64,000 nt of DNA from contig CAYLQY010000002.1 of the NCBI GenBank assembly GCA_964386325.1, forward strand, positions 186,001 through 250,000. The letters run 5' to 3'. A model generated the notes under the pieces. The model did not search any database. It had not been told where the DNA came from and worked only from the letters and a program-made list of their open reading frames with translations. Source of the DNA: Anaerorhabdus sp964386325. GTDB taxonomy: Bacteria > Bacillota_I > Bacilli_A > Erysipelotrichales > Erysipelotrichaceae. Of the stretch, positions 42,954 to 52,637 are shown in pieces. The position numbers and the translations under genes are program-made. Position 1 is the stretch's first letter, and the number at the start of each line of letters is the position of its first letter.

Positions 42954-44695
42954 GCGTTTATCACCTTATTTTCAATTTCTAGAAGTAACTCATTAACTAG
43001 TTCATCAATTGAACATGTCTTTTGATCTTGCTTTCCATAACGACGAACATTAACAGAATTATTCGCAATTTCTCCTTCACCTACAACTAGTTGAACTGGT
43101 ATTTTATGAGTTTGAGCTTCTCTAATACGATAGCCTAATTTTTCGTTTCTTGCATCTATTTTGACCCTAATACCCTTAGCATTAAGAATTGCTTCAACTT
43201 TTTGCGCATATTCCAAATGATTTTCATGATGTACTGGAACGATAACAACTTGTTCAGGAGCTAACCATAATGGGAATGCACCTGCAAAGTGTTCAATTAA
43301 AATTCCTATGAAGCGCTCAATTGAACCATAGATTACACGGTGTAACATAACCGGGCGAACTTTCTCACCATTTGGATCAATGTAAGTTAACTCAAATCTT
43401 TCTGGCAAGTTCATATCCAATTGGATAGTACCACATTGCCACACTCTTCCTAATGAATCACGAATATGGAAATCAAGTTTTGGGCCATAGAAAGCACCAT
43501 CTCCTGGATTTAATTTATAATCTTTACCAGCAGCTTTACATGCCTTTGCAAGCGCTTCTTCACTTCTATTCCATACTTCAATTTCACCAATATATTTCTC
43601 TTCAGGACGAGTACTTAATTCAATTGAATATTCAAGTCCAAAGGCACGGTAAATTCTATCAATGAATGCAATCAATGACACTACTTCGCTTTCGATTTGA
43701 TCATAAGTCATATAAATATGTGCATCATCTTGTGTAAAAGTACGTACGCGGAATAATCCATTAAGAGCACCACTTGCTTCATGACGATGTACTTGACCAA
43801 GTTCTCCCATACGAAGAGGTAAATCTTTATATGAGTGTAAACCACTCTTGAATACAAGTAAACTTCCAGGACAATTCATAGGTTTAATCGCAAAGTCACG
43901 TTCATCAACCATAGAAACATACATGTTTTCACGATAGTTGTACCAGTGTCCTGAAACTTCCCATAATTCTTTAGACATCATAATTGGTGTTTTAATGAAA
44001 ACATAGTTTTCTTTTGTATGTTCATCATACCAAAAACGTTCTAAAATATTTCTGATAATCATTCCTTTAGGTAAAAAGAATGGCATACCTGGAGCATATT
44101 CACTCATCATAAATAAATCTAATTCACGACCAAGTTTTTTGTGATCACGTTTTTTAGCTTCTTCTAGTAAGTATAGATGTTCATTGAGATCTTCTTCGTT
44201 TGCAAAACAGATTCCATAAACACGTTGAAGCATTTTATTTTTAGCATCACCCTTCCAGTAAGCACCAGAAACTTTGAGTAATTTAAAATACTTTAATTCC
44301 TTTACAGTTTCAACATGTGGTCCTCGACAAAGATCAACAAACTCACCTTGTCTATAACAAGTAATCACAGTATCTTCTTCGTCCATATTAGAAATTAAAT
44401 CTATTTTATATGGATCATCTTTAAACATTTCTAAAGCTTCACTTTTAGAAAGTTCTTCACGTACAATACGTTTACCATCTTTAGAAATCTTTTTCATTTC
44501 TTTTTCGATTTTTTCTAAATCTTCTTCTTTAAGTGAAACATCACCTAAATCAATATCATAGTAAAAACCATCTGTAATAACTGGTCCTACCCAAAACATA
44601 GCTTGCGGATAAAGTCGTTTCACAGCTTGTGCTAACAAATGTGCACAACTATGATTTAAAACATTCAATGCTTCATTCTCTTTAATGTTAATCAT
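42950..44695 (-). CDS. thrS: Threonyl-tRNA synthetase (no TGS domain)
   Basis: Charges tRNA-Thr. The ATG at 44695 follows AAAGGAGGAAAATTT; ten in-frame codons upstream lie within the T-box terminator and are not used. The 581-residue product begins directly with the editing domain (NVLNHSCAHLLAQAV, the HxxxH site), so the N-terminal TGS domain of about 60 residues found in the common 640-residue form is missing. The class II core shows MNCPGSLLVFKS, RMGELGQVHRHEASG and QCGTIQLDMNLPERF. A C-terminal anticodon-binding domain is complete. It lies under a Thr T-box. Confidence 0.95.
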   Translation of the reverse strand: MINIKENEALNVLNHSCAHLLAQAVKRLYPQAMFWVGPVITDGFYYDIDLGDVSLKEEDLEKIEKEMKKISKDGKRIVREELSKSEALEMFKDDPYKIDLISNMDEEDTVITCYRQGEFVDLCRGPHVETVKELKYFKLLKVSGAYWKGDAKNKMLQRVYGICFANEEDLNEHLYLLEEAKKRDHKKLGRELDLFMMSEYAPGMPFFLPKGMIIRNILERFWYDEHTKENYVFIKTPIMMSKELWEVSGHWYNYRENMYVSMVDERDFAIKPMNCPGSLLVFKSGLHSYKDLPLRMGELGQVHRHEASGALNGLFRVRTFTQDDAHIYMTYDQIESEVVSLIAFIDRIYRAFGLEYSIELSTRPEEKYIGEIEVWNRSEEALAKACKAAGKDYKLNPGDGAFYGPKLDFHIRDSLGRVWQCGTIQLDMNLPERFELTYIDPNGEKVRPVMLHRVIYGSIERFIGILIEHFAGAFPLWLAPEQVVIVPVHHENHLEYAQKVEAILNAKGIRVKIDARNEKLGYRIREAQTHKIPVQLVVGEGEIANNSVNVRRYGKQDQKTCSIDELVNELLLEIENKVINA

Positions 44696-44714
44696 AAATT
44701 TTCCTCCTTTTAAC

Positions 44715-44742
44715 AAAAAAAACATCCTTAAAATAAGGACGT
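44715..44742 (-). terminator. T-box-controlled terminator before thrS
   Basis: CGTCCTTA and TAAGGATG pair (one G-U) around TTT, followed by eight T residues. It is competed by the T-box antiterminator formed with the AAGGTGGTACCGCG element. Confidence 0.85.
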
Positions 44743-44935
44743 TATGAACGCGGTACCACCTTAATTCTTAATCAAACGATTAAGCACTCAAACAAATAAC
44801 GGTTGCTGCCGGCATTTTTTCAAAAATGCTACTCCCAAGTGGTAACTATTCATTTCATCAATAACCTTTCACCACCCGGTTATCTCTCTTATCAAAAATT
44901 GAATAATCATATCTTGTTCTTTGTATCTATATCAT
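44715..44935 (-). ncRNA. T-box riboswitch, threonine type
   Basis: The T-box sequence AAGGTGGTACCGCG is at 44762-44749, followed by the terminator. The stem I region has an apical hairpin (GATAACC / GGTTATT). On its 3' side, ACC (44843-44841) then ACT precede TGGGAGT; both codons encode threonine, agreeing with thrS downstream. By aligning with the valine T-box in this window, ACC is the likely specifier. Uncharged tRNA-Thr should permit read-through into thrS and the binding-protein gene. Confidence 0.9.
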
Positions 44936-44964
44936 AGTTTAGTCTTTGCATTGTTCTTTGTCAA
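44936..44964 (-). promoter_or_regulatory. Promoter of the thrS T-box transcript
   Basis: TTGACA (44964-44959), 17-base spacer, TAAACT (44941-44936). Confidence 0.72.
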
Positions 44965-44994
44965 GAGTAATACATGAGAATAAAACCATAATCC

Positions 44995-45028
44995 AAAATA
45001 AAGAAAGAACTGTTATAGTAACAGTTCT
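44995..45028 (-). terminator. Terminator of the PPDK gene
   Basis: AGAACTGTTA and TAACAGTTCT pair perfectly around CTA, then TTCTTTATTTT on the minus strand. Confidence 0.85.
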
Positions 45029-45041
45029 AGTCTTTTATAAT

Positions 45042-48000
45042 TTATTTCTTAGTTGTTTTTTTAGCTGCTGCTTTCTTTGCAACTGGTTTTTTTGCTACAG
45101 CTGCTTTTTTTGCTACTGGCTTTTTAGCTACAGCTGCTTTTTTAGCTACTGGTTTTTTAGCTACAACTGCTTTTTTAGCCACTGGTTTTTTTGCTACAGC
45201 TGCTTTTTTAGCTACTGGNNNNNNNNNNNNNNNNNNNNNNNNNNNNNNNNNNNNNNNNNNNNNNNNNNNNNNNNNNNNNNNNNNNNNNNNNNNNNNNNNN
45301 NNNNNNNNNNNNNNNNNNCAACTGCTTTTTTAGCCACTGGTTTTTTTGCTACAGCTGCTTTTTTAGCTACTGGCTTTTTAGCTACAACTGCTTTTTTAGC
45401 CACTGGTTTTTTTGCTACAGCTGCTTTTTTAGCTACTGGTTTTTTAGCTACAGCTGCTTTTTTAGCTACTGGTTTTTTAGCTACAACTGCTTTTTTAGCT
45501 ACTGGTTTTTTAGCTTCTGCTTTCTTTGCTACTGGCTTTTTAGCTACAGCTGCTTTTTTAGCCACTGGTTTTTTTGCTACTGGTTTTTTAGCTGCAGTTG
45601 CCTTTTTAGCTACTGGTTTCTTTTCTACCATTCTATTTGCCTCCTTCTTAGCATTTTGCTCCATATCACATTTGATTGCAGCTTGAGCTGCAGCCAATCT
45701 AGCAATTGGCACACGATATGGTGAACAAGATACATAAGTTAATCCTACGCGATGACAGAACTCAATTGAGCTTGGATCCCCTCCATGTTCACCGCATATG
45801 CCGAGTTTAATATTCGGACGAGTTGCTCTACCTAAGGTAGCAGCCATCTCGATTAACTTTCCAACACCTTTTTGGTCAAGACGAGCAAATGGATCTTGCT
45901 CATAGATTTTCTTATCATAGTAATCAGATAAGAATTGACCTGCATCATCACGACTAAATCCAAATGTCATTTGTGTTAAGTCGTTTGTTCCAAAACTGAA
46001 GAATTCAGCTTCTTTCGCAATTTCATCCGCCAATAAAGCAGCACGAGGAATTTCAATCATTGTACCAACCATGTATTTCAATTTGGCTTTGTTTTCTTTG
46101 ATAACTTCTTCTGCTGTTTTAATAACGATGTCTTTAACATATTTCAACTCATTTACTTCACCAATAAGTGGAATCATAATTTCAGGTACAATATTGTACT
46201 TAGGATGTTTCTTATTCACATTGATTGCTGCTTCAATAACTGCACGTGTTTGCATTTCAGCAATTTCTGGATAAGTTACACTTAAACGACATCCACGATG
46301 ACCCATCATTGGGTTGAACTCATGTAACGAACTAATAATTTGTTTTAATTCATTTACTGTCATTTTCATTTCGTTTGCAAGATCTTCAATGTCTTTTTCA
46401 GTTGAAGGTAAGAATTCATGTAGTGGTGGATCTAAGTAACGAATAGTTACTGGACGATCTTTCATAACTTCATAAATACCTTCAAAGTCACTGCGTTGCA
46501 TTGGTAATAATTTATCTAGAGCAAGACGACGTTGATCTTCTGTATTTGACACAATCATTTCACGCATTGTTTTAATACGATTTGCATCAAAGAACATATG
46601 TTCAGTACGAACTAAACCAATACCTTCTGCACCAAACAAAATAGCTTGACGTGCATCATTTGGTGTATCTGCATTTGTTCTTACTTTTAACGTACGACGA
46701 TCATCTGCCCATTTCATATATGTTTCAAAATCACCAGAGATTGATGCAGGAACTGTTTTTATAGCTTGACCATAAATACTTCCTGTTGAACCATCAAGTG
46801 AAATGAAATCACCTTCATTGTAACGATTACCGCCTACTTCAAAGTAGTGTTCTTTTTCATTAATCTTAATTTCTCCACATCCAGAGATACAGCAACGACC
46901 CATTCCTCTAGCTACTACTGCAGCATGAGATGTCATACCACCACGAACTGTTAAGATACCTTGAGCAACATGCATTCCTTCAATATCTTCAGGACTTGTT
47001 TCCAAACGTACTAAGATAACTTTCTTACCTTTTGCAGCTTCTTGAATAGCGTCTTCAGCTGTAAATACGATTTGACCGCAAGCAGCACCTGGTGAAGCTG
47101 GTAATGCACCGGCAATTGGTTTAACTGCTTTCAATTCATAAGAATCGAATTGTGGATGTAATAATGCATCTAATTGTTTTGGATCAACCATCATCAACGC
47201 TTGATCTTTCGTAATTAGTTTTTCTTTAACCATATCGCATGCAACTTTTAATGCCGCTGCAGCAGTACGTTTTCCATTTCTTGTTTGAAGCATATATAGT
47301 TTACCTGATTCAATTGTAAACTCCATATCTTGCATATCTTTATAGTGTTTTTCTAAACGACTACAAATTTCCGTGAATTGTTTATAGGCATGAGGCATGA
47401 TTGCTTTCAATTCATTAATTGTTTGTGGTGTACGAGTACCAGCTACTACATCTTCCCCTTGTGCATTCATCAAGAATTCTCCAAAGAGTTTATTTTCACC
47501 AGTTGCAGGATTACGAGTAAACGCAACACCTGTTCCACAGTCATCACCCATATTACCAAAAACCATCATTTGAACGTTAACTGCTGTTCCCCAATCACTA
47601 GGGATATCATTCATCTTACGATAGAAATTAGCACGTGGATTATTCCAAGATTTAAATACAGCTTCAATTGCTTTTTCTAATTGAACTTTTGCATCAGTAG
47701 GAAAATCTTCTTTTAAGTTTTCACGATAGAACGCTTTAAACTTTACAACCATTTCTTTTAAATCATCTGCATCTAATTCAGTATCTAATTTAACACGACG
47801 TTCATCTTTAATTTCATCAATGATTTCTTCAAAACGACTTTTTGGTAATCCCATAACAACATCCGCAAACATTTGAATAAAACGACGATAGCTATCATAT
47901 GCAAATCGTGGATTATTTGTTTTACGAGCAATTGTTTCAACTACTTCATCATTAATACCTAAATTTAAAATTGTATCCATCATTCCTGGCATTGATGCAC

Positions 48001-48292
48001 GTGATCCAGAACGTACTGAAACAAGCAAAGGATTTTCTTTGCTTCCCATTTTTTTACCAGTTAACTTTTCAAGAGCATCAAGATGACTAAAAATTTCTTT
48101 TTTAATTCCATCATTGATTTTTTCACCATCATTATAATACGCAGTGCATGCTTCAGTAGTAACTGTAAACCCTTGAGGTACTGGCATACCTAAACTTGTC
48201 ATTTCTGCAAGATTAGCACCTTTTCCTCCAAGTAAGTTACGCATTGAACCATTTCCTTCAGAAAACTTGTAAACATATTTTTTTGCAACCAT
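45042..48292 (-). CDS. ppdK: Pyruvate, phosphate dikinase with Lys/Ala-rich repeat tail (interrupted by assembly gap)
   Basis: Interconverts pyruvate, ATP and phosphate with PEP, AMP and PPi. The enzyme core (residues 1 to about 889) is complete: nucleotide-binding half, swivelling phospho-His domain (GGMTSHAAVVARGMG, His near residue 453), and the PEP/pyruvate barrel with GICGEHGGDPSSIEFC. Ordinary PPDK ends about there (RVPIARLAAAQAAI). Here a tail follows from residue about 890: 102 residues before the gap and 58 after it, made of an 11-residue unit VAKKPVAKKAA with small changes, ending AAAKKTTKK and stop at 45042. The 100 N bases shift the frame, but both sides read the same repeat, so one intact gene is likely. 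A strong RBS (AGGAGG) precedes the start. The tail looks like histone H1 or nucleoid-protein tails; its function is unknown. Confidence 0.93.
45060..45625 (-). repeat. 33-bp tandem repeat array inside the PPDK gene
   Basis: Near-identical 33-base units (11 codons, VAKKPVAKKAA type) in one codon phase on both sides of the gap: about nine before it and five after it, with one unit of 10 codons and one of 15. Differences are mostly third-base or A/V/E exchanges. Confidence 0.93.
45219..45318. other. Assembly gap of 100 N
   Basis: Exactly 100 N, a conventional placeholder, placed within the repeat array; the real size is unknown. For the frame to continue, the true length must leave remainder 2 when divided by 3 (11 + 33n bases if units are whole). 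Confidence 0.95.
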
Positions 48293-48322
48293 ATTATCCT
48301 CCTAAATTTTGCAAATCAAAAT

Positions 48323-48336
48323 TGTAAACGCTTTAA
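48323..48336. promoter_or_regulatory. cre-like site ahead of PPDK
   Basis: TGTAAACGCTTTAA matches the CcpA-site consensus TGWAARCGYTWWCW at all but one position. It lies between the promoter and the start codon, where CcpA binding normally represses. Confidence 0.45.
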
Positions 48337-48348
48337 TAACCTATATTT

Positions 48349-48377
48349 ATAATATAACAATCATCAAATTTTCACAA
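48349..48377 (-). promoter_or_regulatory. Probable promoter of PPDK
   Basis: TTGTGA (48377-48372), 17-base spacer, TATTAT (48354-48349) on the minus strand. Confidence 0.5.
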
Positions 48378-48395
48378 CCTAAATTTTAAACATAA

Positions 48396-49325
48396 TTATT
48401 TTACAAATTGATCAACAAAATTAAAGACTTTCTCAAAATAATTTTTATCCAAAAAAGATTCTGCATGTTTTGATTCTTGGAATGTGCATAATTCTTTTTC
48501 AGCAGTACATGCATAGAATAAATCAAACACCATTTCAAATGGCACAAACGCATCTAATTCACCATGTAAGAATAATGTTGGTGTTGAAGATTGTTTTACT
48601 TGTTGTAAACTATTTCCTTCATATAAAGAAAAATTTGCTTTTGATTTACACAAAACATTTACACCAGGTACTAATGCACCTAAAGGTAGTTTTAAATATT
48701 TCTTGATTTGATATTTCAATAAACCTTCAATTGATGTATATGCACAATCAGAAACAGCACACTTAACATTTTGTGGTAAATACTCACCTGTTGTATTTAA
48801 TACTGTTGCTGCACCTAATGACATTCCATGTAACACAATTGAAGCATTCGGATTATTTTTTAATATATAATCAATCCAATCAATTACATCATAATGTTCT
48901 TTCCAACCAAGTGTAGTATAATCACCTTCACTTTGCCCATGTGCTCTTTGATCAACAATCAAACAGTTATATCCATGTTCATGAAAGTTACGTGCAACAT
49001 CAAGAATTTGTGTTCCATAAAAATTATAGGCATGTAAACAAATTACCCAATTATATGACTTGTTCTTTACAACAGTTCCATGCAATTTTAAACCATCATA
49101 GGATAGAATCTCAACTTCTTCCTTCTCACTATTTTCAAACCATTCATCATTGATTGATTTGTTTGGAAGTGAATTAGAAAATGCTAAGTACTCCACCTTC
49201 TTATTGCGTTTAAACACTTTTGAAAATATATAGCCACATGATGCACAATATGTAGCACCTGCTGCTAATGTTACTCCAGCAGTAATTGCTAATACTTTTC
49301 CTATTTTACTTTTGTTGTTTGACAT
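48396..49325 (-). CDS. Alpha/beta hydrolase, membrane-anchored
   Basis: 309 residues. A hydrophobic N-terminal segment (VLAITAGVTLAAGATYCASCGYI without charged residues) likely anchors it. The hydrolase fold shows LHAYNFYG (oxyanion loop), DQRAHGQSEG, the nucleophile elbow GMSLGAAT (Ser about residue 167), an Asp in HGELDAFVPFE and the final His in ESKHAESFL. This resembles the S33/YqkD group of esterase-like hydrolases. Substrate unknown. GGAGG precedes ATG. It lies just after the valS terminator with no separate promoter recognised, so it may depend on read-through. Confidence 0.82.
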   Translation of the reverse strand: MSNNKSKIGKVLAITAGVTLAAGATYCASCGYIFSKVFKRNKKVEYLAFSNSLPNKSINDEWFENSEKEEVEILSYDGLKLHGTVVKNKSYNWVICLHAYNFYGTQILDVARNFHEHGYNCLIVDQRAHGQSEGDYTTLGWKEHYDVIDWIDYILKNNPNASIVLHGMSLGAATVLNTTGEYLPQNVKCAVSDCAYTSIEGLLKYQIKKYLKLPLGALVPGVNVLCKSKANFSLYEGNSLQQVKQSSTPTLFLHGELDAFVPFEMVFDLFYACTAEKELCTFQESKHAESFLDKNYFEKVFNFVDQFVK

Positions 49326-49337
49326 AAATTACCTCCG

Positions 49338-49397
49338 ATAAAAATAAAGAGTATAAAAAGATAAACTTAATTAAAATTCCCTTTTTACACTCTCTTT
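49338..49397 (-). terminator. Terminator of the GNAT-valS unit
   Basis: On the minus strand AAAGAGAGTGTAAAAAG pairs with CTTTTTATACTCTTT (two irregular positions), followed by ATTTTTAT. Confidence 0.65.
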
Positions 49398-49431
49398 AAG
49401 TATATCACCCTAAGTATATTTAATGATAAAT

Positions 49432-52044
49432 TTATTTAGAAGTCAATTGTTTTAAACGATTAGATACAATTTCATAACGATTACGATAATTTTCGAGTTT
49501 ATTTTTCTCTTCTTCAACTTTTTCTGGAGCTGCTTTTGAGATAAAGTTTTGATTCTCTAACATCTTAGTACCACGTTGAATTTCTTTATCCAACGATTCA
49601 ATTTCTTTTGTAAGTTTTTGAATTTCTTCTTCAACATTTACTACTTCACTCATTGGCAAAATAATTGATCCACTATCTATTGGTCTCACTAAATACTCAT
49701 CCTCAATAGTATCAACCCATTCAAGTTTACACATCTTTTGTAGAATGTTCGCGATATCTTGATTGAATATTTTATTCTTATCATCTAAATCTTTAATCAT
49801 GATACGTAATGGTGTAGATGGTTTTAAATCATTATCTACTTTTATTTGACGAACAGTAGTGATGATTTCAATAAGTTGATTTACTTCACTAGCTTTCTTA
49901 TACTCGAGTCCATCAATTGCTTGTGGCCAAGATGCAACGCAAATTGAATCTTCTGTTTGATGAAGTGTTTGATAAATTTCTTCTGTTACAAATGGCATAA
50001 ATGGATGTAGTAATTTTACTATAGCATCTAAAACTACAATCAAAGTATTAATCGTAGTTGTCTTAACAAGTTCGTTATCACTATTTAATCCTGATTTACT
50101 AAATTCAATATACCAACTACAGAAATCATCCCATACAAATCCATAAAGTTCATTTCCAACGATTGCGAATTCATATTTATCCATGTTGGCGTTTGTATGT
50201 TCAATCACTTCGTTTAAGCGATGTAGTATCCATTCATCGGTAATTGCTAAATTTTCTAGTTTAATATTTTTAGTGTTATAACCTTCTGGAATATTCATAA
50301 ATACAAAGCGTGATGCATTCCATATTTTGTTAATGAAATTCCATGAAGCTTCAACTTTATTAGGTACATAACGCATGTCTTGTCCTGGTGTAGAATTTGT
50401 TGTTAAGAAGAATCGTAATGAATCCACACCATATTGTTCTATTACATCCATCGGGTCTATTCCATTACCCAATGACTTACTCATCTTACGTCCTTGTTCA
50501 TCACGAATAAGTCCATGGATAAGACAATCTTTAAATGGATATGATTTTGTAAAATAGCGTGCTTGGAATGCCATACGGGCAACCCAGAAGAAGATAATAT
50601 CATAACCAGTCACCATACAACTAGTTGGATAATAACGTTTTAAGTCTGCTGTTTCTTCTGGCCAACCTAATGTACTAAATGGCCACAATGCACTTGAGAA
50701 CCAAGTATCTAAAACATCTTCATCTTGAATCCAATTTTCACTATCTTGTGGAGCGTTACATCCAACATAAATTTCATTTGTATCTTTATGATACCAAGCA
50801 GGTATACGATGTCCCCACCATAACTGACGTGAAATACACCAATCTTCAATATTTTCTAGCCATTGATTGAATGTATTTTCAAAACGTTGTGGAAAGAAAT
50901 TAATTTTTTGTTCAGGATTTTGTTGATTCATTAATACATCATCAGCTAGTGGTTTCATCTTTACAAACCATTGTTTAGAAAGATATGGTTCAACAATAAC
51001 ATCCGTTCTTTCAGAATGTCCTACTTGATGAATATGTTTTTCAATAGATACTAAGTTTCCTTCTCTTTCAATACGATCCGTTAATGCTTTACGACATTCA
51101 AAACGATCCATGCCTGCAAAATCACCTGCAAGCTCATTCATCGTGCCATCAGGATTCATACAAACAACCTTCGGTAAGTTATGACGTTCAGCAATTTGAA
51201 AATCATTTGGGTCATGCGCTGGTGTACATTTCATAGCCCCTGTTCCAAAACCGATTTCGATATAATCATCCGCAATGATTGGTAAGGCTTCACCATTCGC
51301 TGGATTAATTGCATGTTTACCGATCAAATGTTTATATTGGTCATCATCTGGATGTACGACAACACATACATCACCAAACATTGTTTCTGGACGAGTAGTC
51401 GCTACTTTAAAACAATCGCCAGTTTCTGTAACTTTATAATTGAAAGTATAAAATGCTCCTTCAACTTCTTTATGAATAACTTCAATATTACTAAGGGCAG
51501 TTTTAGCTTTTGGATCCCAGTTAATGATACGTTCACCTTGATAGATTAAACCTTCATTATATAAATCACAGAATACTTTAGTAACTGCTTTATTTAATCC
51601 TTCATCTAGAGTAAATCGTTCACGTGTATAATCCACAGAGTTTCCAAGTTTAGCCCATTGAGCACGAATATGACCGGCATATTCTTCTTTCCATTCCCAC
51701 GCACGCTCCAAAAACTTTTCACGTCCTAAATCGTAACGACTAATTCCTTCATCTTTTAATCGTGCATCAACTTTTGCTTGTGTTGCGATACCAGCATGAT
51801 CCATCCCTGGTAAATATAACATGTCGTAGCCTTGTAGACGTTTATAACGCGAAATAATATCTTGTAGGGTATTATCCCATGCATGACCTAAATGAAGCTT
51901 ACCTGTAACGTTTGGTGGTGGTATCACAATCGTGAAAGGTTCTTTACTTTTATCACCGGCAGTAAAGTATCCTTTTTCTACCCAGCGATCATATTTATTT
52001 GATTCTACTTCTAAGTGATTATACTTTGCATTTAATTCTTTCAT
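49432..52044 (-). CDS. valS: Valyl-tRNA synthetase
   Basis: Class I synthetase for tRNA-Val, 870 residues. The HIGH-type motif is PPNVTGKLHLGHAWDN near residue 42, the editing domain carries TTRPETMFGDV, and KMSKS occurs in GRKMSKSLGNGIDPMDV near 520. The C-terminal arm has the coiled-coil segment (EEEIQKLTKEIESLDKEIQ) typical for ValS. The start overlaps the stop of the GNAT gene (ATGA), so the two are translated together from a valine T-box transcript. Confidence 0.96.
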   Translation of the reverse strand: MKELNAKYNHLEVESNKYDRWVEKGYFTAGDKSKEPFTIVIPPPNVTGKLHLGHAWDNTLQDIISRYKRLQGYDMLYLPGMDHAGIATQAKVDARLKDEGISRYDLGREKFLERAWEWKEEYAGHIRAQWAKLGNSVDYTRERFTLDEGLNKAVTKVFCDLYNEGLIYQGERIINWDPKAKTALSNIEVIHKEVEGAFYTFNYKVTETGDCFKVATTRPETMFGDVCVVVHPDDDQYKHLIGKHAINPANGEALPIIADDYIEIGFGTGAMKCTPAHDPNDFQIAERHNLPKVVCMNPDGTMNELAGDFAGMDRFECRKALTDRIEREGNLVSIEKHIHQVGHSERTDVIVEPYLSKQWFVKMKPLADDVLMNQQNPEQKINFFPQRFENTFNQWLENIEDWCISRQLWWGHRIPAWYHKDTNEIYVGCNAPQDSENWIQDEDVLDTWFSSALWPFSTLGWPEETADLKRYYPTSCMVTGYDIIFFWVARMAFQARYFTKSYPFKDCLIHGLIRDEQGRKMSKSLGNGIDPMDVIEQYGVDSLRFFLTTNSTPGQDMRYVPNKVEASWNFINKIWNASRFVFMNIPEGYNTKNIKLENLAITDEWILHRLNEVIEHTNANMDKYEFAIVGNELYGFVWDDFCSWYIEFSKSGLNSDNELVKTTTINTLIVVLDAIVKLLHPFMPFVTEEIYQTLHQTEDSICVASWPQAIDGLEYKKASEVNQLIEIITTVRQIKVDNDLKPSTPLRIMIKDLDDKNKIFNQDIANILQKMCKLEWVDTIEDEYLVRPIDSGSIILPMSEVVNVEEEIQKLTKEIESLDKEIQRGTKMLENQNFISKAAPEKVEEEKNKLENYRNRYEIVSNRLKQLTSK

Positions 52045-52598
52045 TTATTTTCCCTACTTTCATATTCACTTTTTAAAATTGAGTATATTTTTTTATCATG
52101 GTATTTCCCTTTACCATCTTTCAGCTGTTGTCGTAAACAACCATCATAATGAAACCCTACTTTTTCAATGACTCGTTGACTCTTCGTGTTTTCGACAAAG
52201 TGTCCAATATCAATTCTACGTAATCCGAATTGTTCAAAGCCAACACGGACTAGTTCTTTTACTGCTTCAACCATGTACCCTTGTCCCCAATATTTTTTCT
52301 TAAGCACATAACCAATCTCAGCTGTTTGATTACTTGCATCATAACCTACAAATTCACACATCCCTATCATTTCGTGATTTTCTTTTAACTCAATACATGT
52401 TGCTTCTAACATTCCATTTTCTTTTCGATTTAAAAAGAAATTATCAAGTGTTTCATAAGTCACCTCAATTGAAGTATGCTTTGGAAAAGTCAAATGTTCC
52501 AATGTTTCATCATCACTAGCATATTCATAAATATCTGGTGCATCTTCTTTAGTTACTGAACGTAATATCAGTCTTTCTGTTTCGCCATATTTCATCAT
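52041..52598 (-). CDS. GNAT acetyltransferase, RimJ/RimL-like, co-transcribed with valS
   Basis: 185 residues starting MKYGETERLILRSVTKEDA, a standard opening of the RimJ/RimL/Acetyltransf_3 family. The acetyl-CoA loop is LKKKYWGQGYMVEAVKELV and the closing motif ENTKSQRVIEKVGFHYDG. Two adjacent ATG codons end at 52598 and 52595; the second has better spacing (7 bases) to GGAGG. It lies between the valine T-box and valS, so its synthesis should rise when valine-tRNA is uncharged. The acceptor may be a ribosomal protein, an amino acid or a tRNA-related molecule; unknown. Confidence 0.82.
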   Translation of the reverse strand: MMKYGETERLILRSVTKEDAPDIYEYASDDETLEHLTFPKHTSIEVTYETLDNFFLNRKENGMLEATCIELKENHEMIGMCEFVGYDASNQTAEIGYVLKKKYWGQGYMVEAVKELVRVGFEQFGLRRIDIGHFVENTKSQRVIEKVGFHYDGCLRQQLKDGKGKYHDKKIYSILKSEYESRENK

Positions 52599-52609
52599 CT
52601 TTCCTCCAA

Positions 52610-52637
52610 TAAAAAAACGCCCTCATGAAAGGACGTA
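52610..52637 (-). terminator. T-box-controlled terminator before GNAT-valS
   Basis: ACGTCCT and AGGGCGT pair (7 pairs, one G-U) around 6 bases, followed by seven T residues. Confidence 0.8.

Noticed and set aside
45060..45625. CRISPR array, because of about 33-bp repeats and an assembly gap
   Set aside because: The repeats are contiguous without unique spacers, stay in codon phase and vary mostly at third bases; no cas genes are present.
44946..45686. Plus-strand open frame of 246 codons reading FLATGFFATAAFLATG-type repeats
   Set aside because: It is the antisense shadow of the PPDK repeat tail, runs through the N gap, and has no ribosome-binding site. The minus strand gives a sensible fusion to an intact enzyme.
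48366..48382. Rex (redox repressor) site at the PPDK -35 region
   Set aside because: Only one half (TTGTGA) is good; the other half deviates at most key positions.
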